From positions 1 through 21,190 of IMG/VR virus record IMGVR_UViG_3300001683_000100: DNA of 21,190 bases, one strand, 5' to 3'. This document shows, piece by piece, positions 15,565 through 21,005 of the stretch. Under the pieces are notes generated by a model. The model ran no database searches and was not told the DNA's origin. It saw only the letters and a list, made by a program, of their open reading frames with translations. Positions within the stretch are counted from its first letter, which is position 1. Each line of letters starts with the position of its first letter. The position numbers and the translations under genes were made by a program. The DNA comes from a virus.

Positions 15565-16667
15565 TAAATATCTCCGGCCTTTAATCTATCTACCGATATT
15601 TTTTTTATGTTATGATGTCCTGGAATCGCCCAATATTCTTTTAATTGAGATTTTAAGTTTATTAATTGATTCGTCACATCCAAAACATTTAATACTGACG
15701 CATTCACTGGATCTGCCGCAATACCTTTAATCATTTGTTCCAATAATTTAGTTATTAACTCTAAAACTTCAGTTAAAGTTTTGCCCAATACTGCTGGCTC
15801 GTTATTAATATAAACATTGGGAGCATTTATATATAATTCTGACGCACTATTAATATGTATGGGTTCATCTCTACTTTGAAAAATTAATTGATCTGAATTT
15901 ATTATTACTTTATTACCTATAGTATTTGACATATTTTTAACATTTTCAACTACCTGAGCAGGAAAATCCAATGACATATTACTATCCAACAATATAGTAG
16001 ATCCTTCATTATAAAAGGTGGAATGGAAAAATGGGAAAGAATGTATTTGACTTTGATGATTGCTCAATTTAATCTTAGGTTTAGCTTCTGTATGATCTAA
16101 TGTGATGGTACTACCATATCTACTACCAATTATTTTCCCACCCTGTCCAATTATTTGTCTTTTTTTAGGAGATGATGGGGCATCATATCCTTTTATTCGT
16201 TTTTTTAATTCTTTAAGTAAATCATCTGGTAAATTTGCTTTCCCAATGTCTGGGTCATAATTAGAACCTAATCCGTCAATAGTTATTTTATCTAAATAAT
16301 AATTTTTTCCAAAATATTTTACCACTATCACTATTTCGCCAGGTATAGGCAATTCAAAATTATCTACATCTATGGGGAAAGCGCTGGCAGGCCTGGGTAT
16401 TTTTTTACCTTCACTATAAATAAATTTTCCAGATACCATCCCAAATTGAGACATATCGTTTTTTGCATCTTCTTCTTTATCCTTTACTTTACCAACTTGT
16501 AAAAAATCTATTTCAAATAGAGAAATTTTCTTCTCTTCCAAAATAGATTTTATCATATTATAAACGTCTAATTTACTCGGTATTCCTTTAGGTATATCAT
16601 CAGGAGTTCCAACTGGATCACTAGATTTAAAAAATTTACTATTATCAATTTTTGAAATATTTGGCAT
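15564..16667 (-). CDS. Baseplate central spike/hub protein, T4 gp5-like
   Basis: This 367-residue protein has an OB-fold-like N-terminal half (about residues 45-150, with FELPIPGEIVIVVKYFG). A conserved GSRYGSTITLDHTEAKPKIK stretch follows (about 181-200), typical of the start of the beta-prism in spike proteins. Next come short beta-helical strands with the alternating pattern IGNKVIINSDQLIFQSRDEP and ELYINAPNVYIN (about 243-285). The C-terminus is helical. In T4, gp5 is the membrane-piercing spike of the central hub; this version has no lysozyme domain between OB-fold and helix, as in many relatives. It is followed by the 471-residue gene with a TAATG overlap. The general fold and role are well supported; the exact T4 gene equivalence is less sure. 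Confidence 0.82.
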   Translation of the reverse strand: MPNISKIDNSKFFKSSDPVGTPDDIPKGIPSKLDVYNMIKSILEEKKISLFEIDFLQVGKVKDKEEDAKNDMSQFGMVSGKFIYSEGKKIPRPASAFPIDVDNFELPIPGEIVIVVKYFGKNYYLDKITIDGLGSNYDPDIGKANLPDDLLKELKKRIKGYDAPSSPKKRQIIGQGGKIIGSRYGSTITLDHTEAKPKIKLSNHQSQIHSFPFFHSTFYNEGSTILLDSNMSLDFPAQVVENVKNMSNTIGNKVIINSDQLIFQSRDEPIHINSASELYINAPNVYINNEPAVLGKTLTEVLELITKLLEQMIKGIAADPVNASVLNVLDVTNQLINLKSQLKEYWAIPGHHNIKKISVDRLKAGDI

Positions 16668-16668
16668 A

Positions 16669-17070
16669 TTATGATTCTACTATCTTTGAGGACCCGGATT
16701 CTACCTTATTATTAATCTCATCGGTGTATTTCTGTAAATCTTCTGCAACTGGTTTTAAAGATTTTAATAAATCTTCTTTTTCCGAATCAGATAGTCCGAA
16801 TTCAGACTCACTGGATCCCTTTTGTTCACCTGATATTAATCGCTGAACTATTCCAGCCATTTTTACTAATTGATCATCATTTTTTACTTTAATGTCCAAA
16901 TATTCTTTTATTGCTGGAATAAGCTGTACTGCAGTGTCACCATCTTTTATGAATGTTACCACCTCTCGTATCAGCACGTCCAGCTGTTTTTTATTGTCTG
17001 AAGAATTATTGTATATATCTTCAAACAAATCTGATAGCGATTTTTCTTTAAATATTTTGTAATCTGACAT
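16669..17070 (-). CDS. Conserved small acidic protein heading the baseplate operon
   Basis: This 133-residue helical protein begins YKIFKEKSLSDLFEDIYNNS and includes IPAIKEYLDIKVKNDDQLVKM, a pattern I recognise from short uncharacterised proteins near spike genes in T4-like marine phages. No membrane segment, signal peptide or catalytic motif is present. The C-terminus is Ser/Glu-rich. It is the first gene of the tail operon: the upstream 152-base gap holds the divergent late promoters, and its stop is separated from the spike ATG by one base. No clear Shine-Dalgarno sequence precedes the ATG (TTTAATAATATCATG), unusual compared with most genes here. It may be an assembly factor for the hub. 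Confidence 0.65.
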   Translation of the reverse strand: MSDYKIFKEKSLSDLFEDIYNNSSDNKKQLDVLIREVVTFIKDGDTAVQLIPAIKEYLDIKVKNDDQLVKMAGIVQRLISGEQKGSSESEFGLSDSEKEDLLKSLKPVAEDLQKYTDEINNKVESGSSKIVES

Positions 17071-17084
17071 GATATTATTAAACC

Positions 17085-17092
17085 TATTTATT
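17085..17092 (-). promoter_or_regulatory. Putative late promoter of the tail/baseplate operon
   Basis: The minus strand reads AATAAATA, an exact match to the NATAAATA late-promoter form, 15 bases before the ATG of the first tail gene. A second candidate, TATAAATG (7 of 8 to the T4 octamer), lies just upstream around 17102-17095. The leader would be very short. A gp55-type sigma factor is encoded 500 bases away, which makes late promoters of this type expected. Confidence 0.5.
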
Positions 17093-17096
17093 CATT

Positions 17097-17144
17097 TATA
17101 AATATAACTAATTAAAAAACCTTGTGTATATAAATATATAAATA
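17097..17144 (+). promoter_or_regulatory. Triple late-promoter array driving the forward gene
   Basis: Three exact TATAAATA octamers lie on the plus strand at 17097-17104, 17129-17136 and 17137-17144; the last two are directly adjacent, forming TATAAATATATAAATA. They precede the only plus-strand gene, whose ATG is at 17223, leaving a leader of roughly 70 bases. In T4, gp55 recognises this octamer without a -35 element. The tandem arrangement suggests strong or redundant late initiation. Confidence 0.6.
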
Positions 17145-17180
17145 TTTCGGAAATATGCCAAGTTAAATAGTTATTTTAGT

Positions 17181-17215
17181 AGGGCATTTAGTCCCTTTTT
17201 CATAATAAACGGGAG
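17181..17215 (+). promoter_or_regulatory. 5' leader with alternative pairing over the ribosome binding site
   Basis: AGGG (17181-17184) can pair with CCCT (17193-17196), followed by a T-run. The same C-tract (TCCC, 17192-17195) can instead pair with GGGA of the ribosome binding site GGGAG (17211-17215), seven bases before the ATG. The two pairings are mutually exclusive. Each helix is only four base pairs, so this is weak evidence for a switch. Confidence 0.25.
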
Positions 17216-17222
17216 AATAACC

Positions 17223-17444
17223 ATGAAGGAAGTCGTAACAACAGTTAAAGGATACATAGATGATTTAGCTCATCTGATGTTGTCCTTTATTACCATAGGT
17301 GCTATTTCCGAAGTAATCTTCGGAACAGGCATTTTTGGTGTCAATGTTATAGGTAACCTGACGGCTATTATCGGTCAATTCGGCGAAGGCGGATTTACTG
17401 GTCTGGTAGCATTGTTGGTTTTGGTAGGTTTATTTCGTAAATAG
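17223..17444 (+). CDS. Small hydrophobic membrane protein, strongly expressed late cassette
   Basis: This 73-residue protein was not recognised. After a short charged start (MKEVVTTVKGYIDD) it has hydrophobic, glycine-spaced stretches at about 15-33, 35-51 and 59-71, then a basic end FRK. It probably has two or three membrane-associated segments with no signal peptidase site. It is the only plus-strand gene in the window. It is preceded by three exact late-promoter octamers and a strong GGGAG ribosome binding site, and is closed by a 12-bp terminator. By my count 87 of 222 bases are G or C (39%) against roughly 30% nearby, with many GGT, CTG, TTC and CGT codons, as expected for an abundant product. 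Holin, virion membrane-interacting protein or a scaffold-like small protein are all possible; the sequence does not decide. The start is unambiguous. Confidence 0.75.
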   Translation: MKEVVTTVKGYIDDLAHLMLSFITIGAISEVIFGTGIFGVNVIGNLTAIIGQFGEGGFTGLVALLVLVGLFRK

Positions 17445-17464
17445 AAATACTACCGAATAATAAA

Positions 17465-17504
17465 AAAAGGGAGTGATTTAATTGTCACTCCCTTTTCTTT
17501 TTTT
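17465..17504. terminator. Strong bidirectional rho-independent terminator
   Basis: AAAAGGGAGTGA (17465-17476) pairs perfectly with TCACTCCCTTTT (17485-17496) around an eight-base loop, then CTTTTTTT. On the minus strand the A-rich flank at 17462-17468 supplies the T-run. It lies 20 bases after the forward gene and 23 bases after the stop of the sigma gene in minus direction, so it ends both converging transcripts. Confidence 0.92.
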
Positions 17505-17527
17505 ATAGTTTATAGTTATATTGTAAA

Positions 17528-18265
17528 TTATCCGAAAATTGATCCTGTATTAGATGTATTTATACTATACCCATCCTGGTATTCAGATACTAACTCATGA
17601 TATTGTGATTTCATTTGATTAACAACTCTGGTTATATGCTGAGTATTAGATCCTGTCATTTCTCTAATGAGAATGTAAAGAGCCTTCTTATTAAAATTTT
17701 CTAACGTGTGACGTCTCTTAAATAATTCTAATACTGAATATGCTACATTCAAATCTTTTTTTCGTTTGAAAAAATTATTCAAATTATTGTCCCAGAATTC
17801 AACCATTTGCCCAACCAGATCATCATAATATTCAGCAACTTCTCTGGCTCTCTTCTCACCTTCTACACTTCTCTCAAAATCAAGAACATCAATATCAGTA
17901 TGAGATTTCATTTTTTTATAATTATTATTATTATGAAGTATTAACCAATTTTTCCCAACTATTGAAAAATATGAAAAGGCTCTGCCTTTATCAGGATCAA
18001 ACTTATTGATATTCATTAGCATAAATGCCACTACTTCATTTTTAACATCTGTTAATGGAACGTCAAAATAATAAAACTTAAAAGTATGAATCAAGTTTTC
18101 TGCCAATTTATCAAATGGAGCCGCGATATTTTCAGCATATATTTTATTTTTAAGTACATGATCGTCACTGGCATTATATCTAATTATAGCATCTTGGGCA
18201 GGTTTTCCAAAATACATTTTACTTTTCTTTTTTCGTTTCTTTTTTATATTTGGTTTAGTTGTCAT
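17528..18265 (-). CDS. 55: Late-transcription sigma factor, T4 gp55-like
   Basis: This 245-residue protein is longer than T4 gp55 (about 185). After a Lys/Arg-rich N-terminus (KKKRKKKSK, residues 8-16), residues about 45-125 look like sigma region 2: VKNEVVAFMLMNINKFDPDK, then GRAFSYFSIVGKNWLI with the conserved Phe-Ser-Tyr-Phe core-binding/DNA-melting pattern. The C-terminal half is helical (LELFKRRHTLENFNKKALYI) and could bind the upstream edge of the promoter or the sliding clamp. gp55 directs host RNA polymerase to TATAAATA promoters late in infection, and several such octamers are present in this window. The ATG lies inside the end of the 90-residue gene (11-base overlap). The terminator just downstream closes the unit. 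Confidence 0.82.
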   Translation of the reverse strand: MTTKPNIKKKRKKKSKMYFGKPAQDAIIRYNASDDHVLKNKIYAENIAAPFDKLAENLIHTFKFYYFDVPLTDVKNEVVAFMLMNINKFDPDKGRAFSYFSIVGKNWLILHNNNNYKKMKSHTDIDVLDFERSVEGEKRAREVAEYYDDLVGQMVEFWDNNLNNFFKRKKDLNVAYSVLELFKRRHTLENFNKKALYILIREMTGSNTQHITRVVNQMKSQYHELVSEYQDGYSINTSNTGSIFG

Positions 18266-18527
18266 TATTTTCCTCTTCTAATCCGGCTGCGTTTAATTCT
18301 GCAGTTATGTCTTTTAATTGTTTGAATACATCACCAGTTTCATCTTCTGATTCAAAAACTCCACGATGATCTATTGTTTGCATTTGTTTATATGCAATTT
18401 CAATTTTCCCAGTATAATCTTCTACCCAAGTTTCCAATCGTTCTGTTTTTTTCATAAGATTCCATACTATATAACAATCAATTATGAATGCTATGATAAA
18501 GATTCCTAATATTATTTCTATAATCAT
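18255..18527 (-). CDS. Small membrane-anchored protein, conserved in T4-like phages
   Basis: This 90-residue protein has an N-terminal membrane segment (IIEIILGIFIIAFIIDCYIVW, about 2-22), then a charged helical cytoplasmic part. The stretch IDHRGVFESEDETGDVFKQL (about 53-72) matches my memory of a small conserved family in marine T4-like phages, where ID-x-RG-x-FES-(D/E)-DE is invariant. Function is unknown to me. Both boundaries are coupled: its ATG sits in an ATGA overlap with the HD-domain gene, and its end overlaps the sigma gene by 11 bases. With a ribosome binding site GGAGA inside the HD gene, it should be translated together with both. Confidence 0.7.
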   Translation of the reverse strand: MIIEIILGIFIIAFIIDCYIVWNLMKKTERLETWVEDYTGKIEIAYKQMQTIDHRGVFESEDETGDVFKQLKDITAELNAAGLEEENNDN

Positions 18528-19318
18528 GATTTGTCTCCAAATAGTTCATCAAATAAATCTTTAGCTGAATCGCTCGTGATAGGTCTCTTCTCTTCAGTCG
18601 TATTCTCTGATGTTGTTTCAGGTATATCCAATTGTTCCTTAAATTTCTCCACTGCCTTTTCTTCTTCATCACGTTGAATAACTTCGCCCTGTACGTGATG
18701 TTGTTTTTCCGCTATAGTAGAAGACCAATCTGCAAAATGGACTATATAATGTAATATATTACGAGTATCTGATGGGCTTCTGAAATACGTTTCATTTCCA
18801 GCTTCAAACATACCGTCTGACATTTTAATTGCTTTCCATACTGCAGGACTTATTTTAACATTAAATTCTTGTAACATCCAAAGTGACCTATCAGTTACAG
18901 TCATATATTCTAATTCCGGATTTCTGGTGTAAAACTCTCCAAGTTTATTACGATGCCATTCTGATTTCTGTTCTATATAATATGGAATATCCAAATCACC
19001 CAATTTTCCCCAGTCATGAAAGGCTGCAGCTAAAAACACATCTGAATCTGAATGTATTACTTCTACACCCAATCCTTCAAAATGTTTTTTCATCTTTAGT
19101 GCCGTTTTAGCAACTCTAACGGTGTGATCTATAAATCCGCCAACGAAGCAATTGTGATAATCTAACCTACCAGATGCAGGAGATTCTACCAATCTACTCT
19201 CGAAATGTGATATTATTTTTTTGACCGAATCCAGAACTTCACCTTCAAGATGTTCTTCTACCATTCCTTCAAATTCTTTATATTTTTCTATTATTTGTTC
19301 AGTTGTTAATGTAACCAT
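18524..19318 (-). CDS. HD-domain metal-dependent phosphohydrolase
   Basis: This 264-residue protein has the HD superfamily pattern: His65 in DHTVRVAKTA, His101-Asp102 in AAFHDWGKLG, and a distal Asp197 in HYIVHFADWSS. These residues bind a divalent metal and support hydrolysis of phosphate esters, usually of nucleotides. The C-terminal 55 residues are acidic and likely disordered (EEEKAVEKFKEQLD, then TTSENTTEEK). Such proteins occur in many T4-like phages without a defined substrate; nucleotide-pool control or degradation of a signal nucleotide are both reasonable. It begins three bases after the methylase stop, with GGAG overlapping that stop, and its own stop forms ATGA with the membrane protein. 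Family call is firm, substrate unknown. Confidence 0.85.
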   Translation of the reverse strand: MVTLTTEQIIEKYKEFEGMVEEHLEGEVLDSVKKIISHFESRLVESPASGRLDYHNCFVGGFIDHTVRVAKTALKMKKHFEGLGVEVIHSDSDVFLAAAFHDWGKLGDLDIPYYIEQKSEWHRNKLGEFYTRNPELEYMTVTDRSLWMLQEFNVKISPAVWKAIKMSDGMFEAGNETYFRSPSDTRNILHYIVHFADWSSTIAEKQHHVQGEVIQRDEEEKAVEKFKEQLDIPETTSENTTEEKRPITSDSAKDLFDELFGDKS

Positions 19319-19321
19319 GAT

Positions 19322-20191
19322 TTAACTCCAAAATTCATGTTTTATTGTGTTAAGTTTTTCGTTTCTACTTCTCATTTGATAATTCATAATCAATAATTCT
19401 GTTCCTTTATTTTGACTTTTGCCTCTTTGAGCAGAAGCTGGTTTTGTGAAATCTCGCAATTTCCAATTATATTTATTTTTAGGAAACCAATCATGTAACA
19501 AATTAAAATCATAGTAGGATAAACTAAATCTACCTTCTATATTTTTTAATACGTCTGCCAATCTTTTATGATCATCTGTGTCGAAGTCGTGTAACGAATA
19601 ATAATTTTCTGTTTTCCAATATGGGGGATCTACATAAAAATATGTAGTTGGACTATCATATTTTTTAATCACATCCGCACAATCCATATTTTCTACATTG
19701 GTTATTTTTTTCAATTTTTTAATAACGATTGGATTTTGCAATCTTCTGCGGAATGCATCAAATTTAGAATTATATTTTCCTTGTAGGTCAATATATTCTC
19801 CTAGCTCAGGATTCAATCCTGAAAATATTTGAGTTACTATATAGGCATATTTCATACCATACTCATAGTCCGGAATTTTAATATCAGATATATTTTTATT
19901 TTCAAATACATCTTTTTTATATTGATAAAATAAATCGGAATCTTGGGCTATAATGCCCACCATAGAATCTAAAAATTTAGCTGGGTTTCTACAACACCCA
20001 AATAAATTAGTCATATATCTATTAAAATCATTATATACTACGGTTTCCAGTACTGGGTTTTTATAAAAATCTCCATTGACATATACCCAATATGCTCCAC
20101 CGAACACTTCTACGTAGGTTTCTATATCATTTGGAATATAACCGCCGATCCAATCAGCCATACGATTTTTTCCGCCGATGTACGAAATCAT
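19322..20191 (-). CDS. D12-class DNA adenine (N6) methyltransferase
   Basis: This 289-residue enzyme has YIGGKNRM at residues 4-11 (the FxGGK motif of D12-class enzymes), a SAM-binding motif YVEVFGGAYWVY (26-37) and VYNDFN (52-57). The catalytic DPPYW is at 188-192 and the C-terminal TELLIMNY at 264-271. It transfers methyl groups to adenine in DNA, probably protecting the phage genome from restriction or marking it for replication and packaging. The sequence resembles the Dam branch, though the target site cannot be read from it; GATC sites are present throughout the window. No restriction endonuclease lies beside it, so it is an orphan enzyme. A sigma70-like promoter lies 30-60 bases upstream, while the ribosome binding site is poor (GGAATATTGTAAATAATG). 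Confidence 0.88.
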   Translation of the reverse strand: MISYIGGKNRMADWIGGYIPNDIETYVEVFGGAYWVYVNGDFYKNPVLETVVYNDFNRYMTNLFGCCRNPAKFLDSMVGIIAQDSDLFYQYKKDVFENKNISDIKIPDYEYGMKYAYIVTQIFSGLNPELGEYIDLQGKYNSKFDAFRRRLQNPIVIKKLKKITNVENMDCADVIKKYDSPTTYFYVDPPYWKTENYYSLHDFDTDDHKRLADVLKNIEGRFSLSYYDFNLLHDWFPKNKYNWKLRDFTKPASAQRGKSQNKGTELLIMNYQMRSRNEKLNTIKHEFWS

Positions 20192-20225
20192 TATTTACAA
20201 TATTCCAATTTAATTAACATACCTT

Positions 20226-20254
20226 AATTTACAACATTTTTTTACTAAAGTCAA
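20226..20254 (-). promoter_or_regulatory. Putative sigma70-type promoter of the methylase unit
   Basis: On the minus strand TTGACT (20254 to 20249) and TAAATT (20231 to 20226) are separated by 17 bases. The -35 box matches consensus in five of six, the -10 in four of six. It starts about 20 bases before the gap ends and gives a leader of about 25-30 bases to the methylase ATG. It differs from the octamer-type late motifs elsewhere and would suit early or middle expression. Confidence 0.5.
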
Positions 20255-20264
20255 GTATTATTTA

Positions 20265-20758
20265 TTAGTTCACTTTATAAACCAAATCAGTTTTTTGTAT
20301 TTTAGCTGACGTGAATTTATATGGTTTAGTTCCTGGCGATTCCAATATATCAACTCTGTTGACCCATCGCTTGTTCATTGTATCTCTAACTTGATAAATA
20401 CCATCTTTTATATCGGTACCTTGAAGTAAAATAAAATCACCATAATCTAACCATCCACCCCATCGTTATAATTGGACGCATCTTGCGTCCTAATACGCGT
20501 TCCATCTGCGAGAATGTTCGGTGTAGAATCAGTCTGTCCACGAACTGGTTGATACATAGTTACTATCACGGCCATTCCTTCACTTCTAAATTTAAGAAGT
20601 TGGTTTGTAAGTAATTTATTTTCTTCTTTAATTATTTCAATTAAAGAATTGTAATTTCTTTTATTTTTTTGCATCATATTAACAGAAACGTATCCATTAA
20701 TCATGACTGTAAAAATAATAAAAGCTAATACACTTTTACTATTAAATAGTTTAATCAT
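20265..20758 (-). pseudogene. Membrane-anchored 3D-domain cell-wall protein, broken by a frameshift
   Basis: The in-frame start gives 103 residues: a membrane segment (about 9-27), a short coiled coil (33-56), and the beginning of a 3D domain (VTMYQPVRGQTDSTPN, ADGTRI) with its first two conserved aspartates at 77 and 85. It stops at 20447. In the -1 frame the rest continues with RWGGWLDYGDFILLQG, carrying the third aspartate, then YQVRDTMNKRWVNRVDI and PGTKPYKF, and ends at 20265. Together this is a 3D domain, a double-psi beta-barrel related to MltA-type lytic transglycosylases. From memory, relatives have about 10-12 more residues just before RWGG, so a small deletion or assembly error fits better than a simple slip. 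The intact protein would be an inner-membrane-anchored cell-wall enzyme, perhaps for lysis. It begins one base after the H1-like gene. Confidence 0.75.
20474..20490. repeat. Perfect 7-bp hairpin beside the frameshift
   Basis: GGACGCA (20474-20480) and TGCGTCC (20484-20490) are exact reverse complements around a 3-base loop. The hairpin is in the coding sequence of the 3D-domain gene, seven bases before the last codon that fits the domain (20466-20464). It is much richer in G and C than its surroundings. Confidence 0.85.
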
Positions 20759-20759
20759 T

Positions 20760-20945
20760 TTACTGCTTTGAAAATTCTATTGATGCTTTCCTATATCCAG
20801 TAATTAATTTTTTTAATTCACCTATTGCCAATCTAGCTCTTTTACCTGCTGTCTTATTTCCGGTTGTAGAATAATCATCATGATTTGATTTAAATTCTTC
20901 ATACAACTCATCAATTTGACCATTAATTGTTTTTAATTCAGTCAT
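20760..20945 (-). CDS. Histone H1-like (Hc1-type) DNA-binding protein
   Basis: This 61-residue protein has a charged N-terminal helix (INGQIDELYEEF) and a C-terminal half GNKTAGKRARLAIGELKKLI followed by YRKASIEFSK. The G-N-K-x-A-(G/A)-x-R-x-R pattern with a following leucine/lysine helix and Y-R-K-x-S is that of the N-terminal domain of chlamydial Hc1 and its relatives in Bacteroidota. No lysine/alanine-rich tail is present, so it is a minimal version. It may bind or compact DNA, affect transcription, or help packaging. ACGGGAG lies ten bases before the ATG. It is the first protein gene after the tmRNA and is separated by one base from the 3D-domain gene. Confidence 0.65.
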   Translation of the reverse strand: MTELKTINGQIDELYEEFKSNHDDYSTTGNKTAGKRARLAIGELKKLITGYRKASIEFSKQ

Positions 20946-20962
20946 TTTTTTCTCCCGTTTAA

Positions 20963-20980
20963 TATAAATATCTATTTATT
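20963..20980. promoter_or_regulatory. Opposed late-promoter motifs before the H1-like gene
   Basis: TATAAATA lies on the plus strand (20963-20970) and AATAAATA on the minus strand (20980 to 20973), two bases apart. The minus copy is an exact NATAAATA match placed 28 bases before the H1-like ATG. The plus copy faces the tmRNA gene and would give antisense RNA to it. Confidence 0.4.
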
Positions 20981-21005
20981 TTTCTATTATTGATTATTTT
21001 TTTAG

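Noticed and set aside
20192-20264. A separate small gene in the gap between methylase and the 3D-domain remnant.
   Set aside because: No start codon with a ribosome binding site is present; the segment is fully explained by the promoter-like element and the leader.
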